Of a stretch of DNA of 64,000 nt, positions 32,613 to 43,110 are shown piece by piece (positions within the stretch are counted from its first letter, which is position 1; every line of letters begins with the position of its first letter). Source of the DNA: Blasia pusilla. Taxonomy: Eukaryota > Marchantiophyta > Marchantiopsida > Blasiales. The translations under genes and the position numbers were made by a program. Location of the stretch: the NCBI GenBank assembly GCA_050084515.1, contig CM114271.1:50220001-50284000 (forward strand), read 5' to 3'. The notes under the pieces were generated by a model that ran no database searches, was not told where the DNA came from, and saw only the letters and a program-made list of their open reading frames with translations.

Positions 32613-33434
32613 TTGTGTGATCAGGCGCTAATAGATCACCGCACCATGTCCAGAGATCATCCTGAGGCGGATGGGTTGGCGGAGAGAGTGGTACAGATGG
32701 TAAAGAGAGGATTGCGCAAGTATGGCTTGCAGCGGGGACAGTTGAGGGAGTGGGACCTACAGTTTCCATGGTTGGCTATGGGTTATCGCTTTAGTCCGCA
32801 TGCATCCTTGGCGTCATTTTCACCATACTTTTTGCTCTTTGGGAGAAAGCCAGATTTACCTTCAGCGATTCGACGTGACATGGCAAAGGTGTTAGATCTT
32901 GATGATCCAGATGTGTGGGTACAAGCATGTTCTTAGAGGGCAGAGGTTTTTCGTAGAGCTATGCCTATGGCCTTTGAGAACTTAGATATTGCTCAACATA
33001 GAGATACATTGAGGTACGCGACCATTCGTGGAGGAGTTTATCGTCCAAGGATTAGGAGGTTTCATCCTGGAGATTACGTGTATTTACAGCAGGTGGCACC
33101 CACAACGCTAGATGTCACTGCACGGCGCACAATCCTACGTGTGCGCGAGGTATCACCGACCGGAGTCCTGATGTTGGAGGGACGGGATGGTATGGTTTGG
33201 AAGGATCATGTGCGCAATTGTGCGCCATGTCATCTTCCGAACGTAGATGGGACGGTGGATCCGAGCTTGGCAATGGTACCTGCAGGCTTGAGGTGTATGT
33301 TGTGCGGATCTGCAAGGGATGCAGCTACCATGTTGGTATGTGATGGTTGTTCTCGAGGGTGGCATATATCATGTCTAACCCCCCCTCTTGATATGGTTCC
33401 CACAGGACGATGGATGTGTGTGAGATGTGTATAG
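32613..33434 (+). pseudogene. Copy D integrase C-terminal half with intact C-terminal PHD finger
   Basis: One frame, interrupted only by TAG at 32934-32936 (CAG in copy C), runs from the integrase core end (RDHPEADGLAERVV, catalytic Glu) through SPYFLLFGRKPDLPSA and the C-terminal domain (RRFHPGDYVYLQQ, then MVWKDHVRNCAPCHLP). It ends in a PHD finger at 33294-33428. Ligand spacing is C-x2-C-x11-C-x2-C-x4-H-x2-C-x14-C-x2-C, with the conserved Trp two residues before the seventh Cys. PHD fingers usually read histone H3 tails, so the domain may guide integration the way chromodomains do in other Ty3 elements. No chromodomain is present. The segment after 32936 is open for 157 residues from an ATG at 32961. 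Confidence 0.9.
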
Positions 33435-33517
33435 GGTAGTAGATCATGTCAGAGAGATGTGATATTTTCTATCTGGAGTTGGGGGGATCCAACTGCCAGC
33501 TAGGGGGACGGTTGTTT

Positions 33518-33648
33518 GATCTCCATGCATATGTATGAGTTGATTTTTTTACATGTGTGGATCGACCCGTGTGTGGGTAAGATCGGTGTTTTGTGGTGTA
33601 GATGTGACCAGCGATGTATGTTGTGTAGCGATATGTATGCGCACGACA
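33518..33648 (+). repeat. Extra U5-like copy before the 3' LTR, copy D
   Basis: This block matches the U5 end of the copy C LTR (shared ATGTATGAGTTGATTT, AAGATCGGTGTT, GATGTATGTTGTGTAGCGAT, ATGCGCACGACA). It lies between a G-rich tract (AGCTAGGGGGACGG, 33499-33512) and the 3' LTR start at 33651. The 3' LTR of D itself has lost most of this U5 sequence, keeping only the last part. Confidence 0.88.
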
Positions 33649-33650
33649 GT

Positions 33651-34145
33651 TGTCACATCTGAGTAGCCGATAGGTCGAGATCTATCATGGAGAGGGCGTA
33701 GGAGCCAGCGGACTATCTTGAGTGTAACTTTGTCCCACGGTGTCAGATGAGGTTGAGGATAGGTCCGTTGTGTTAGAAACATCGTTTTTGATAACTTTCA
33801 TGTTGAGGTCTTTTACAGCCGGGTGACTTGTTGACCAAGTCACCCGCCCCTGGTAACCTGTGCGCGCAGGTTACCAAGGGGAGGGCTATTTTTAGGGGAA
33901 GGGCCTTTTGGCTCTTCCCAACCCTATATAAGAGAGGAAGGTGCCTTTCCTAAGCTATCTTTCTCATGTTGGGCCGTTGGAGCACCTATCTTGTATGTGC
34001 GTGAGATAGGACTAGGGTGCTGGCGTGCGGATTCCTTGATAGCACAGGGTGGACGAGGCTCGATATGCCGATGTAGATTGAGGAGTGGAGTTTTAGGCCG
34101 GGTGTGCCATTTTTTACTACGCTTTACTTATGTATGCGGACGACA
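33651..34145 (+). repeat. 3' LTR of copy D
   Basis: TGTCACATCTGAG to GCGGACGACA, about 495 bases, with TATATAAG at 33925-33932 and the hairpin at 33852-33875. Compared with copy C it lacks about 130 bases near the 3' end. Confidence 0.9.
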
Positions 34146-34639
34146 CCTTGATCGTCATGTTGGTGATTAGCTTGGTTTGGATTTGATCAGAATATCTAGC
34201 TGCCACTATCATGATCAAGTGCTTTGAATTCATCCTAGGCACCTCTTGCTGGCGACTAAACTCTGTCATTTTTGTATGCATAGTTATTGCTTTGTTAGGT
34301 CCTCAATTTGTCCATGGTGGCTTGTATGATCTCGACTAGGATTCCGAACTCCGTGGTTACAAACTGTGCCTCTATAGTTGGATCATGGGCTACCCTAACC
34401 TGAATTCTCTTCTTGCCACACCAGTTCGAGCACGAACTTGCTAATTATCAAGTGGTTTCCATGTTTACGTTCTGCATTATATGTACATATGTTCCTGAAC
34501 ACAATTTCTTTTTGTGGTATTTGTAGCGCATAAGCAATTCTATTGTATATCCTGAGTTTTGCTCGAAACTGATACAAAGTCTGTTTTGTGCATCCGTAAC
34601 TGTACGTGCGCATCTCTCCACCATCTGCTTACCTATTAC

Positions 34640-35335
34640 TCTCTACGAATGCTTGAAGGGTAATTGGTACTTGCTTCTTAGTAGAAGTTGATATCATAGG
34701 CAACTCATAACTTGTTTTAAAGCAAAGTTGTTTCCTGCTATGCTGTTGCAAAAATTTAAACATTCACACTTGGACACTACACAACCCAACTCATTCTTAT
34801 CGACGAATGTTCGAAGGAAAATGGTACTCGCTTCTTAGTAGAAGATGCCTCATAAGCAACTCAGAACTTCCCTTGAAACAGAGCTACAGGGTCTGAATAA
34901 TTTCTTGCTATCATGTTGGAACACTTTGAACATTCAGACTTGGGCACTACACTACCCAGCCCACTTGAACTTATTATGGCTTGTGGGTTCTGCCATGCAA
35001 CTCTACTGCTTAGGAAAATCCACTCTATCTTTGGGTAAATCGTTGCATGCGATTCGAGCCTATTTTCTTCCTATGAATGCTTGTAAGAAAATTGTTACTT
35101 GCTTCTTAGTTGAAGCTCCTTTATAACAACCCAAAACTTCCCTTAAAGCAGAGTTACAGGTTTACAAGAATTTGCTACTATCTTGTTGCAATGGTTTAAA
35201 CATCTAGACTAGCTTGGACACTGCAGTATCTAGCTCACCTGAGTTTATTATTGCTATTCAATCTTGCCATGCGGCTCCACTGCTTGAAACAACCCGGTCC
35301 ACCGTTGGATCAATTCCTGTATGTGATTTGAAAAT
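34640..35335. repeat. Three diverged tandem units of about 160-270 bases
   Basis: Units start near 34645, 34804 and 35073 with an (A/T)CGAATG or ATGAATG word and share CTTGCTTCTTAGTAGAAG-like, CTTCCCTTGAAACAGAG-like and TTTAAACATTCA-like blocks. The first unit is shorter. The divergence is substantial, so the array is old. The ORF at 34845-35126 falls inside it and shows no motif. Confidence 0.7.
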
Positions 35336-37243
35336 TATGCCTGGCCGAGTAGTAAGCTTGAGCATGGTTGTTTTGCTACCTGTGGCTACTTAGGGTTCAT
35401 CTAGATTCAGATAACACTGTTATTAGAGTCTAAAGGCTACTCCAACATTTGACATTCAATCTATAGAACATCCCTGCTACTTCCCAGTGGAGATCTTCGT
35501 ACTCTTGTATGTAGATTATCCCACCAACTAGTGGCTTCAATTACATGACACATCCTTCCTATTGCTGGATTGAAGATTACAGTCGGCTATACTATCAAGT
35601 ATCCAGCTGCATTGAACAATGGTACTATAAATCTGAGTACCTGATTGCTACAAGACCACATATTCATGAGCCACTCTCTTGCTGATTTGGCAAGCTGATT
35701 TGTGGCTATTTCGAGAATTTACTCTACTTGAGTGTTGTACTAGCTCCATTGTATGAAGGATACTTAGAGGACCTACATCCTTCAGACTAATTTTACGCTC
35801 ACAGCAACAAAGTAACCATTATTATGCATCATCTGAGTGTGTTCAGAGTCACTGAACCTGAAGTAGAGCCATAAGCTTGAGGTACTGAAGGCTACATTGA
35901 TAGCTCTCGTTGGAGTCAAAGTTCACAAAAACTTTAGTATAAGCATATAATACTAGAATGTAGGAACTCAAGCTCTTCCTAGGCAGACTAAGTAATCATT
36001 TAGTAGAGTAAAACCGAGCAGATCTTCTCTACTAGCTTGATCCTAGCCCTTATTATATGCATCATACTTGTAATACTAGTTGGATCCGCACAACCTACAT
36101 CTAACCATGCTTTAATGGACTGACCAACCCATGGTTGGTCAGCAATCTACTTAATTTGAGCTACTCATGGTGCTAGGGAGCCCGGTCATCTGATACTCAA
36201 ATAAATCTGGTTAGTTGAAATTAGTAGTGCTCACCTGACATTAGCAAGCTACAAGGATTGTTACAATATAGCTATTATAATTGTCAGATTTGTTCCGAGA
36301 TTGAGACCTACCTTCAAGACCCCACATAATACCTTATTTAGATGCAAGCCCTAGTAGGCTGCCCATCCTTTATCTCTTACTAATATACTCTCAGCATCAG
36401 TAGAATCCTTAACCCCTTTCCAATTTAGTCTAAGTTGTAGTAACCATAACAACTTATCATAGATTTGACCCACATGCATCTAAAAACCCAGTAATAGTAC
36501 ATTGGGTGACTTTCTGTATGACACATGCATCAACTTTGCACGACACAATTCTGGCAATAGCAAGAAGCATTGCATAGAATAACTACAAATACTGGATTGT
36601 AACTAAATCCTGAACAATATGAGAAGCTCATCTAAACCACCTTCATGTAATAGACGCAATCGAGGCTTTGCCAGAAGGAAAAGAGTGTTCAACAAAACCA
36701 GATTGACTAACTTGCAAGATTCCAAGAGACAAAGAGTTGCTCTGTTGAGACGCTTAGCTTGTAAACCACAATGCCAGGCTTGGGCTTTTGCAGATTTATA
36801 CATCAAGCAATGGGGATCAGTCTGTTCACGAACAATAAAGCAAATGCAATGTTGTGGATATCGTGGTTATGTGCAATACTAGAGCCCACGCTCACGCACG
36901 TTCTCCGAGCTAGAGGTTCTATGGATCGTCTTGGAGGTCTACTAGAGGTATTCCACTCAGTCTGGCTGTGGCCTCGGCCCAGCCATCATGTCGCCACAAC
37001 ATTCAGATTATGAGCCTGATGAGTTACCAATTACTCTATCCCGCGAGGCACGAATTTAGGGTCCTTGGGATCCCCAAAGGGTATACCTTTTCTTCTGACA
37101 ATTTTAAGCCGTCTCCTCTTCTCTCGAAGCAGGGATGCCGGTCTCATCTTCATCACCGAGTTTTTCAGGTTTTATAGATAATAAATTGGATTTTCAACAT
37201 AGCTTTAGGTTTATACCTAAACGAAACACGGGGCAATGCGCAG
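35336..37243. other. Unassigned sequence
   Basis: Short motif-free ORFs only. 36600-36880 includes a basic ORF (36619-36882) of unknown origin that may belong to the same captured DNA as the group II intron scrap that follows. No element ends were recognised. Confidence 0.35.
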
Positions 37244-37429
37244 TTGGAGCAGCTTGAAAATCTAAAAATCCTTCTGTTGATACGATTGTGGAAGGAGGCA
37301 AACCCGTGGCCAAGAGAAAAGATAGTGCAAAAAGCACTCCAATTAGTCTTGGAAGCCATATGGAAAGAACGATTTCTAGATAGCTCTCATGGATTCATAC
37401 CAGGTAGATCATGTCTGCTTGAATCTGAT
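37244..37429 (+). pseudogene. Group II intron reverse-transcriptase (maturase) fragment
   Basis: The reading REKIVQKALQLVLEAIWKER followed by F-L-D-S-S-H-G-F-I-P-G-R-S-C matches the conserved RT block of group II intron-encoded proteins, where R-D-K-I-V-Q and S-H-G-F-R-P-G-R-S are near universal. In plants such ORFs occur in mitochondrial introns and as nuclear maturases. Only about 60 residues survive, and the frame then runs directly into a different, Helitron-like context. It is probably mitochondrial DNA transferred to the nucleus, or a captured maturase gene piece. Confidence 0.65.
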
Positions 37430-38409
37430 TCCAACCTACCATATGCTTTATGCAATGGTTTCCTGAAAGACTATGTATCCCCCCACCTAGATAGATTCTA
37501 TGTCTGTGACATTTGCAGTGCAGATAAACCACGTACGCATTTCAATGTATACATGAACCTATCCTACATCCGATCAATCCTGAGCATGGATCCTCTAACT
37601 TTTATCTATTGTAAATTTCAGGATAGGTGTTGAGAAGAAGTTTAACGGTTTTCATAGAAGGTATTTCTCTATGATCTCTCTGCTGGACTCCCCTTTAGTC
37701 GGCTTTAACGTAGCTACTGAGTCACATACTACGGACTCCCATGTGCCACCAGCTTTGAACACGATTATGTGCATTAATCTGCAGGTTAATCCATTGTTCA
37801 AAGATTACAAAACACTAATAGAACTACCAAACCCGTCATCTGGTTTGGTCGTACTACCTCCATCATCAATTCAGAGCATATTGAAGTCATCTCAGGAGAA
37901 AGGCCAAGTTACTTAAAGCATGAGTCATGACCCTTACCACCCAGACCTGAATATTCTCCAAGATGTAGCTTACTCTTTGCCTGTTAAAAAAAGGACTTCT
38001 ACAGAAATTTATGACAATGGAAGTGTATCTCTACGTTCAAGTGCTTCTTCACGAGTTGATCTACTCACAGATTCTTTGCTACGTCACTTGATCCTAATCT
38101 TACAATAGAGACAGCATCATTCCCATTCATTTTCATTTCACTCGTCTTACTACGTTCTCAAAAAAGACACGTAATAGATCTCATCAATTGTTTAGTCTAT
38201 TCTCCTTGTACAAGCCATATGCGCTCTTGATGCACCAATTGCACCAATCTATTGCATTATGTTCAAACTCACGTACCTTTATACTTAATAAAGAGTTAGA
38301 TAAACTGAAAAAGGACAAGCCTCGCCTGTTTGAGAAGGACTTATACCATCATCTGTCAAAATATTCAATAAGTCCTCAGATACCAGGTAGTCCATCTTGG
38401 CATAGATGA
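37430..38409 (+). pseudogene. Helitron N-terminal region
   Basis: Pieces typical of the region before Rep are readable: F-Y-V-C-D-I-C-S at about 37495 and, at 37671-37916, LVVLPPSSIQSIL, which resembles the V-V-P-P-S-x-I segment of Helitron proteins. Frames change between 37633 and 37671 and again before 38188. No catalytic residue is expected here. Confidence 0.55.
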
Positions 38410-38517
38410 CATCTCAAAGATCTTAAAGCTATGGTACATAAGTGGGGAATGCTCCACTTATTCTTGACTCTAACCTTGGATGAAGTATCCTCTACAAGGT
38501 GATCACAGTTCAGTGAC

Positions 38518-39525
38518 ATGGAGTCAATAGTCAGCAGGTTCAATGCGTCTTTTACTTGGCGTGATGCTCCTGCTGAGTGTGCTCAACTCTTCCATGTAAG
38601 ACTCCATTCATTTCTTTCATCCTTCATTTTCTCAAGTCCACAAATACTTGGGAAAGTGCATGACTACCTTATTCGCTATGAGCTGCAAGGCAAGGGTAGT
38701 CTCCACTGCCATATAATACTTTGGATAGATAAGGCTGACCTAAATCGTGTTACCTCATAGATTTGCACGTACATTCCTACTGTTGAGAGACCATTACCAG
38801 AATTCATTCAGCAGCTTCTAGGTGGAAAACAAGCATCGGAACTTCTTCTCAACTTAGTGTTGCATAAACAACTACACAAATGCAAGGAGGGTGTTTGTAT
38901 CGTCAACAAAACGACATCTAAGCCTTACTGTAGGCTTGGGTTCCCTAGTAGCATTAACCCTAACCCTTGTCCATTCATCAATCTTACAACTATGAAGTGG
39001 AACTACTACATGCCATCACTTGAGCACCGTAATGTAATCCCTTATCACCCGCTACTATTAGTATTCTAGGGGGCTCACATGAACATTCAAAGAGTTACCA
39101 ATGCAGATTGGTCGTTCTACTTGCTGAAATACGCTCTCAAATCTAAGCCCATTGGCTCTCTAGATATAGATACAGAAACAGCTAAGTGCCTTGGACTTGA
39201 GGGTTTAGATGAAGTTAAGCTTAGGCTAGTCTCAGGTGTTGTACTCAATATATCAATTTCGTTAAGAGAGGCTCCCTTGACATCTCTCCAGGTACCTATG
39301 ATCTACAGGTCAAGGGTTGTCCACTACATTGATTCTAATCCTCCTAACAGAAGAACTAACTTGTATAAGAATGCATCGACCCCGTGTATTCACCCTACTA
39401 CCACATACTCCAACAGGCCGCCAATTGCAGAAGACCAGACCTTCTACCAGTACCGGTCCCACCATGAACTACTCAAAGTCCTACCAATTAGCAAAGTAGG
39501 GAAGTCATTGGCCTTGACAACTTAG
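38518..39525 (+). pseudogene. Helitron Rep (HUH nuclease) domain
   Basis: YELQGKGSLHCHIILWID at about 38680-38730 is the HUH motif (H-C-H) that binds the metal ion in Rep. FYLLKYALKSKP at about 39110-39145 carries the Tyr motif that makes the covalent DNA bond. 38857-39069 encodes the Cys-rich linker between them. Stops at 38758 and 39067 interrupt one common frame. Confidence 0.85.
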
Positions 39526-39632
39526 GCAGCATTGTATCTAAGTCTTATCGGATTGTCAAGTTCATTGAATTCCATCCTCTCTACCAGTGGAATGAATTCT
39601 TCTACTCAATTCTACTTGAAAACATAGTATTC

Positions 39633-40980
39633 ATGTCAAAAGATGGCATCTTCTCAAGCAAGGCTTCTGGGTGGACATATCTGCGTGAATGTGTACACAA
39701 AGGTATTGTCAAATCTATGGATGATATACATGTTTTGATAAAGTCCCATGCAGCCCGAAATTTGTGGAGTCAAGTTCATGAAGCTGAAATTATTGTTGAA
39801 GCTACTGACATACTTCAAACTGAATTAGCAATTGATTTAGACGTACACTATGCTATCTACTTCACATGTTGTTATTCATATACCTAAGGTAGTTCAGAAT
39901 ACACAAGATCAGCACATTGACGTATCAAAACTCAATGACGAACAACATCTCTTATTCATGAAACTTAAAGATGTGAAATCTGGTCTAGTATTCCTATCAG
40001 AATCTCCAAGTTGTGGAAAGTCCTTCTTCAAAAAATTCATGTATAAGTTCTGGTCTTCTAGGAAGATGGCACCACTACTAACTGCAACAATAGGTATAGC
40101 GGTTGTACGACTCCATCCACATGCAACCACAGTCCATTCCGCTTTTGCTATTCCTATTCGAGGTGATCTGCCAGCTATGCACCCTACTTCTGAGTCTTAT
40201 ACCAGGCTTAGATCTGCTCAAGTTATTGTCATTCAAGAGTTCTCAATGCTGACGTGCAAGCTCCTACAAGTTATAGCTATGCGTATACATGAGGTGCCAC
40301 TCATTGCTGTTGCTCAGCCGTTTGCTGAAAAACTATTAGTTCTAGTTGGAGATCCTTGCCAACTCCCACCTGTATGCACTCATAAGACTTCAACATATTG
40401 CAGAAACTATCATATGAGCTAATCACCATTGTTTGCATTTGCCACATCATATACAATGGATTCTCCTATGTGCCATTCTCAGGATCCTCCTTTCAATGCT
40501 TTCCTTAACTTAATTAGGACAAGATTACCAACTACATCTTAGAGACTTGAATGCCTAGGCCCTTGCTTTGTGTCTGAGGATGAAGCAACACATTATGTTT
40601 CATCAGATACCACAATCATTTGCACACACTATGACGATATGTCAATTTTCAACTTTCTTGCGCTAAGAAGAATCTCCGATGACGCTTCCATTGTTAAGGT
40701 TCATGTGCTTACTGATGCACCTTCATCTACTCAATTCAACTCTTGGATCAATGATTCTTCTTTCCATCAGCTGAAGTTTATTGCTAAGCACTGCAAGGTT
40801 ATGCTTACGTCAAATATCAACTTGAAGATACAAACAGCCAATGGATCTATTGGTTTTATATCTGATCTTCTTTATGAGAATGATGTTTTAGTTAAGATAA
40901 TTGTCAAGCTTGATTCCAACGACAAGTCTGTTGCTATTACTAGGACCAACTTCTCTACGCTAAGGTACGACTCCAATTAG
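39633..40980 (+). pseudogene. Helitron Pif1-like helicase domain
   Basis: 39850-40422 has LNDEQHLLFMKL, a degenerate Walker A (S-P-S-C-G-K-S, where G-x-x-G-x-G-K-S is usual), TTVHSAFAIPI, a changed Walker B (VIVIQEFSML, Gln for the first acidic residue) and LVGDPCQLPPV. 40570-40980 continues with VMLTSNINLKIQTANGSIGF. The helicase C terminus beyond 40980 is lost. Both nucleotide-binding motifs are damaged. Confidence 0.88.
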
Positions 40981-41253
40981 AAGTTCACTAAGAGGACTTT
41001 TCCTCTAGTACTAGGATAGGCTATGCAGCTCATAAGAGCCAAGGTTCAACAATAGTTGGTCAATATTTATTGTTTATCAACTCTATATTTGTGTACAGCC
41101 TAGAATATGTTATGCTATCATGTGTTAAGACTAGGGGACAATTGCGAATACTCGGTAAACTTAAGCCCTCATATTTCTCTGTTGTTTTTCAGGACTGTTA
41201 ACCCACTTGATACTTCATGCAGAAACCAAGAAATGTCGAAGAGAGGCAACTCA

Positions 41254-42258
41254 TGTCACAACCCTTATCACCAAACGAGTGCCAAAGCGGAATCTCAGAA
41301 CACTAGCGGGCTCACGCTAAGATGGTTTGCGCGTTGGAGTGGTCTCGGAGAAGAGACAAGAGTTGAGACGCAAGCAAGGCTTTGTGTTTCATGTGTTGTG
41401 GTTGCGATTGAGAAAACTGGACCAAACGTGGATCAAGACTTGAGAGGAGTCAAGTCTAGGAAGTGGGTTGCCAAAGGAAGTGATCCGGATTTGGAATGCC
41501 ACTAGCGTTTGGGAGTTTTTGACTGTATTTTTGGCCATAACGTTTAGTTCCAAGATGCATTTGGGACAAATAAGGATGCGTTAGAAAGCTTATGAAAAGC
41601 GGTTTAAGATGCACTCAAGATCTCTGCTAATGCATAATTAGCGGTTGAGAAACGGCTCAAAAACGATTGTAAGTAGAGTCGGGTTGAGGACCAAAATGAA
41701 GGGCCCGACCATCCTTTTCCAAAAGAAGGGAGAGGGTGGAGATCTCCAAAAGTACTAGTAAGGCGGAAGGTCTCCAAGGGTGCTTGAGACTCGAACCCCA
41801 CTTTGGGCGCTACGAGGCGGTTGAAGGGCATGGAACGGATCGGGAGTTTGGAGTTGGGCTTGAAAACCTGAACCAAGTCTATTGAGGTGAATTTTAGAGA
41901 TCCCTCTTGGATTCCAACCCGCGACTCAATTACTTGGGTCCCGGTTAGGAACTCGCACGAGGTCCGTTGGACAGTTGGGACCGCTAGGCGCGCAATTGCC
42001 GTCTTAGGTTCCTAGACTAACCAGAAAGTCTGTTCCAAGTCTTGAAGGACTTGCCGTGTTTGGAACCTAGGAAGTAGGGACAGTTGAGCTTGAGGAGACA
42101 TCGAGTAGAAGACTTGGTGGGTTGAATGAACGATTGGCCCAGACCCGACTAATGAGAGTGCGTGTTTTGTGTGCAGATTGGCGATGAGAGCGTGTCCTAT
42201 TGAACGTACGCTTCCGCAATACTAGAGATTGACGTTCAAGGAGAGTAGGTGCACGACA
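41254..42258 (+). repeat. 5' LTR of the chromodomain element
   Basis: TGTCACAACC to GCACGACA, ending two bases before the primer-binding site. The start is set by the TG dinucleotide and sequence change, so it is less certain than the end. No second LTR is available for comparison. Confidence 0.6.
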
Positions 42259-42260
42259 AG

Positions 42261-42272
42261 TGGTATCAGAGC
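42261..42272 (+). promoter_or_regulatory. Primer-binding site for initiator methionine tRNA
   Basis: TGGTATCAGAGC is complementary to the 3' end of plant initiator Met tRNA and is the standard minus-strand primer site of plant Ty3 and copia elements. Its position just after the LTR confirms the LTR end. Confidence 0.92.
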
Positions 42273-42281
42273 GGTCTTGTC

Positions 42282-43110
42282 AAAGCTAAGGGCGAATCAA
42301 TGGTGTGCAAATGTAGAGAAGAGTGAATTCGGATTGAGCAAGATCAAATTCTTGGGTCACGTGGTTAGCACGGATCGCGTTAGTTTAGACATGAAGAAGG
42401 TGAAAGCGATTGCCGAGTGGGAACCACCGTCCACCGTGAAGGGGATGAGGAGGTTCATAGGTGCAATGCAGTTCTATCGCACCTATGTGAAGAAATTTTT
42501 GGGAATTGTGAGACCTCTCACGGAGTGGACAGCAAAGTTTTCCAACACGACTTGGAACTAGGAAGTTAATGAGGCGTTCAGCCGAGTGAAGCAGATTCTA
42601 TCGCAGGAACCAGTACTGAAGCTGCCGGAGTTTGACAAATCATTTGAGGTGCATACTAATGCTAGTGATTTTGCACTTGCAGGAATATTGGTGCAAGAAG
42701 GGAGACCTGTAGCATACGAGAGCAAGAAGCTTAGCAACACTGAAAGGAGATGGCCTACTCATGAGGAAGAGTTGTTTGCGGTCGTCCATTGTTTGAGGAA
42801 GTGGCATCACTATTTGGGACTTCACAGAACTTGAGTGTTCACCGATAACATATCGCTCAAGTATTTTGAGACCCAGGATCGAGTGAAACCGAAACAACTT
42901 CGATGGCATGATACTTTGGCGTTGATGGATGTTGAGTTGATTCACAAGCTAGGGAAAGATAATATGATTCCAGATGCGTTGAGTTGCAAGGATGAGCACA
43001 TGCCATCCATGACACAGGTCTTAAGAGCAATGTTCCCTAAAGAAACATAATTGAAGAGAAGGATTCGTGAAGGGTCCATGAGAGACGCCTAAGCAATGGA
43101 GTTTCTGAGG
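42282..43110 (+). pseudogene. Chromodomain element: RT end and RNase H
   Basis: The frame enters RT at L-S-K-L-R-A-N-Q-W-C and has KIKFLGHVVSTD, FIGAMQFYRTYVKKF, then RNase H (FEVHTNASDFALAGIL, TNAS where TDAS is usual, so the first catalytic Asp is changed to Asn; HEEELFAVVHCLRKW; VFTDNISLKYF; NMIPDALS). In-frame stops lie at 42559, 42832, 43048 and 43090. There is no frameshift. Confidence 0.9.

Larger units (their letters stand above)
29831..34145 (+). mobile_element. Ty3 retrotransposon copy D of the PHD family, flanked by CCTT
   Basis: The element begins TGTCACATCT at 29831 and ends GCGGACGACA at 34145, with CCTT directly before (29827-29830) and after (34146-34149), a likely 4-base target duplication. 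In order: 5' LTR, inverted LTR fragment, end of an upstream frame, amber codon, RT, RNase H, linker, integrase with internal deletion, PHD finger, U5-like block, 3' LTR. By eye the two LTRs differ at about 23 of 380 aligned bases, mostly transitions, so the insertion is not recent. Gag is missing and integrase lacks its first catalytic Asp, so this copy is non-autonomous. Confidence 0.92.
37430..41000 (+). mobile_element. Helitron relic (Rep/Hel protein), plus strand
   Basis: The order N-terminal Cys-containing region, Rep nuclease with HUH motif, catalytic Tyr motif, then Pif1-like helicase is that of a Helitron, a rolling-circle transposon. The protein is broken by many stops and several frameshifts. 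I did not find a convincing 5' TC and 3' hairpin-CTRR pair, so the ends are approximate. A related helicase relic lies at 51973-53100. Confidence 0.85.

Noticed and set aside
41107-41505. 132-residue ORF across the left edge of the chromodomain element LTR
   Set aside because: It spans the LTR boundary and has no motif, so it is a chance ORF.
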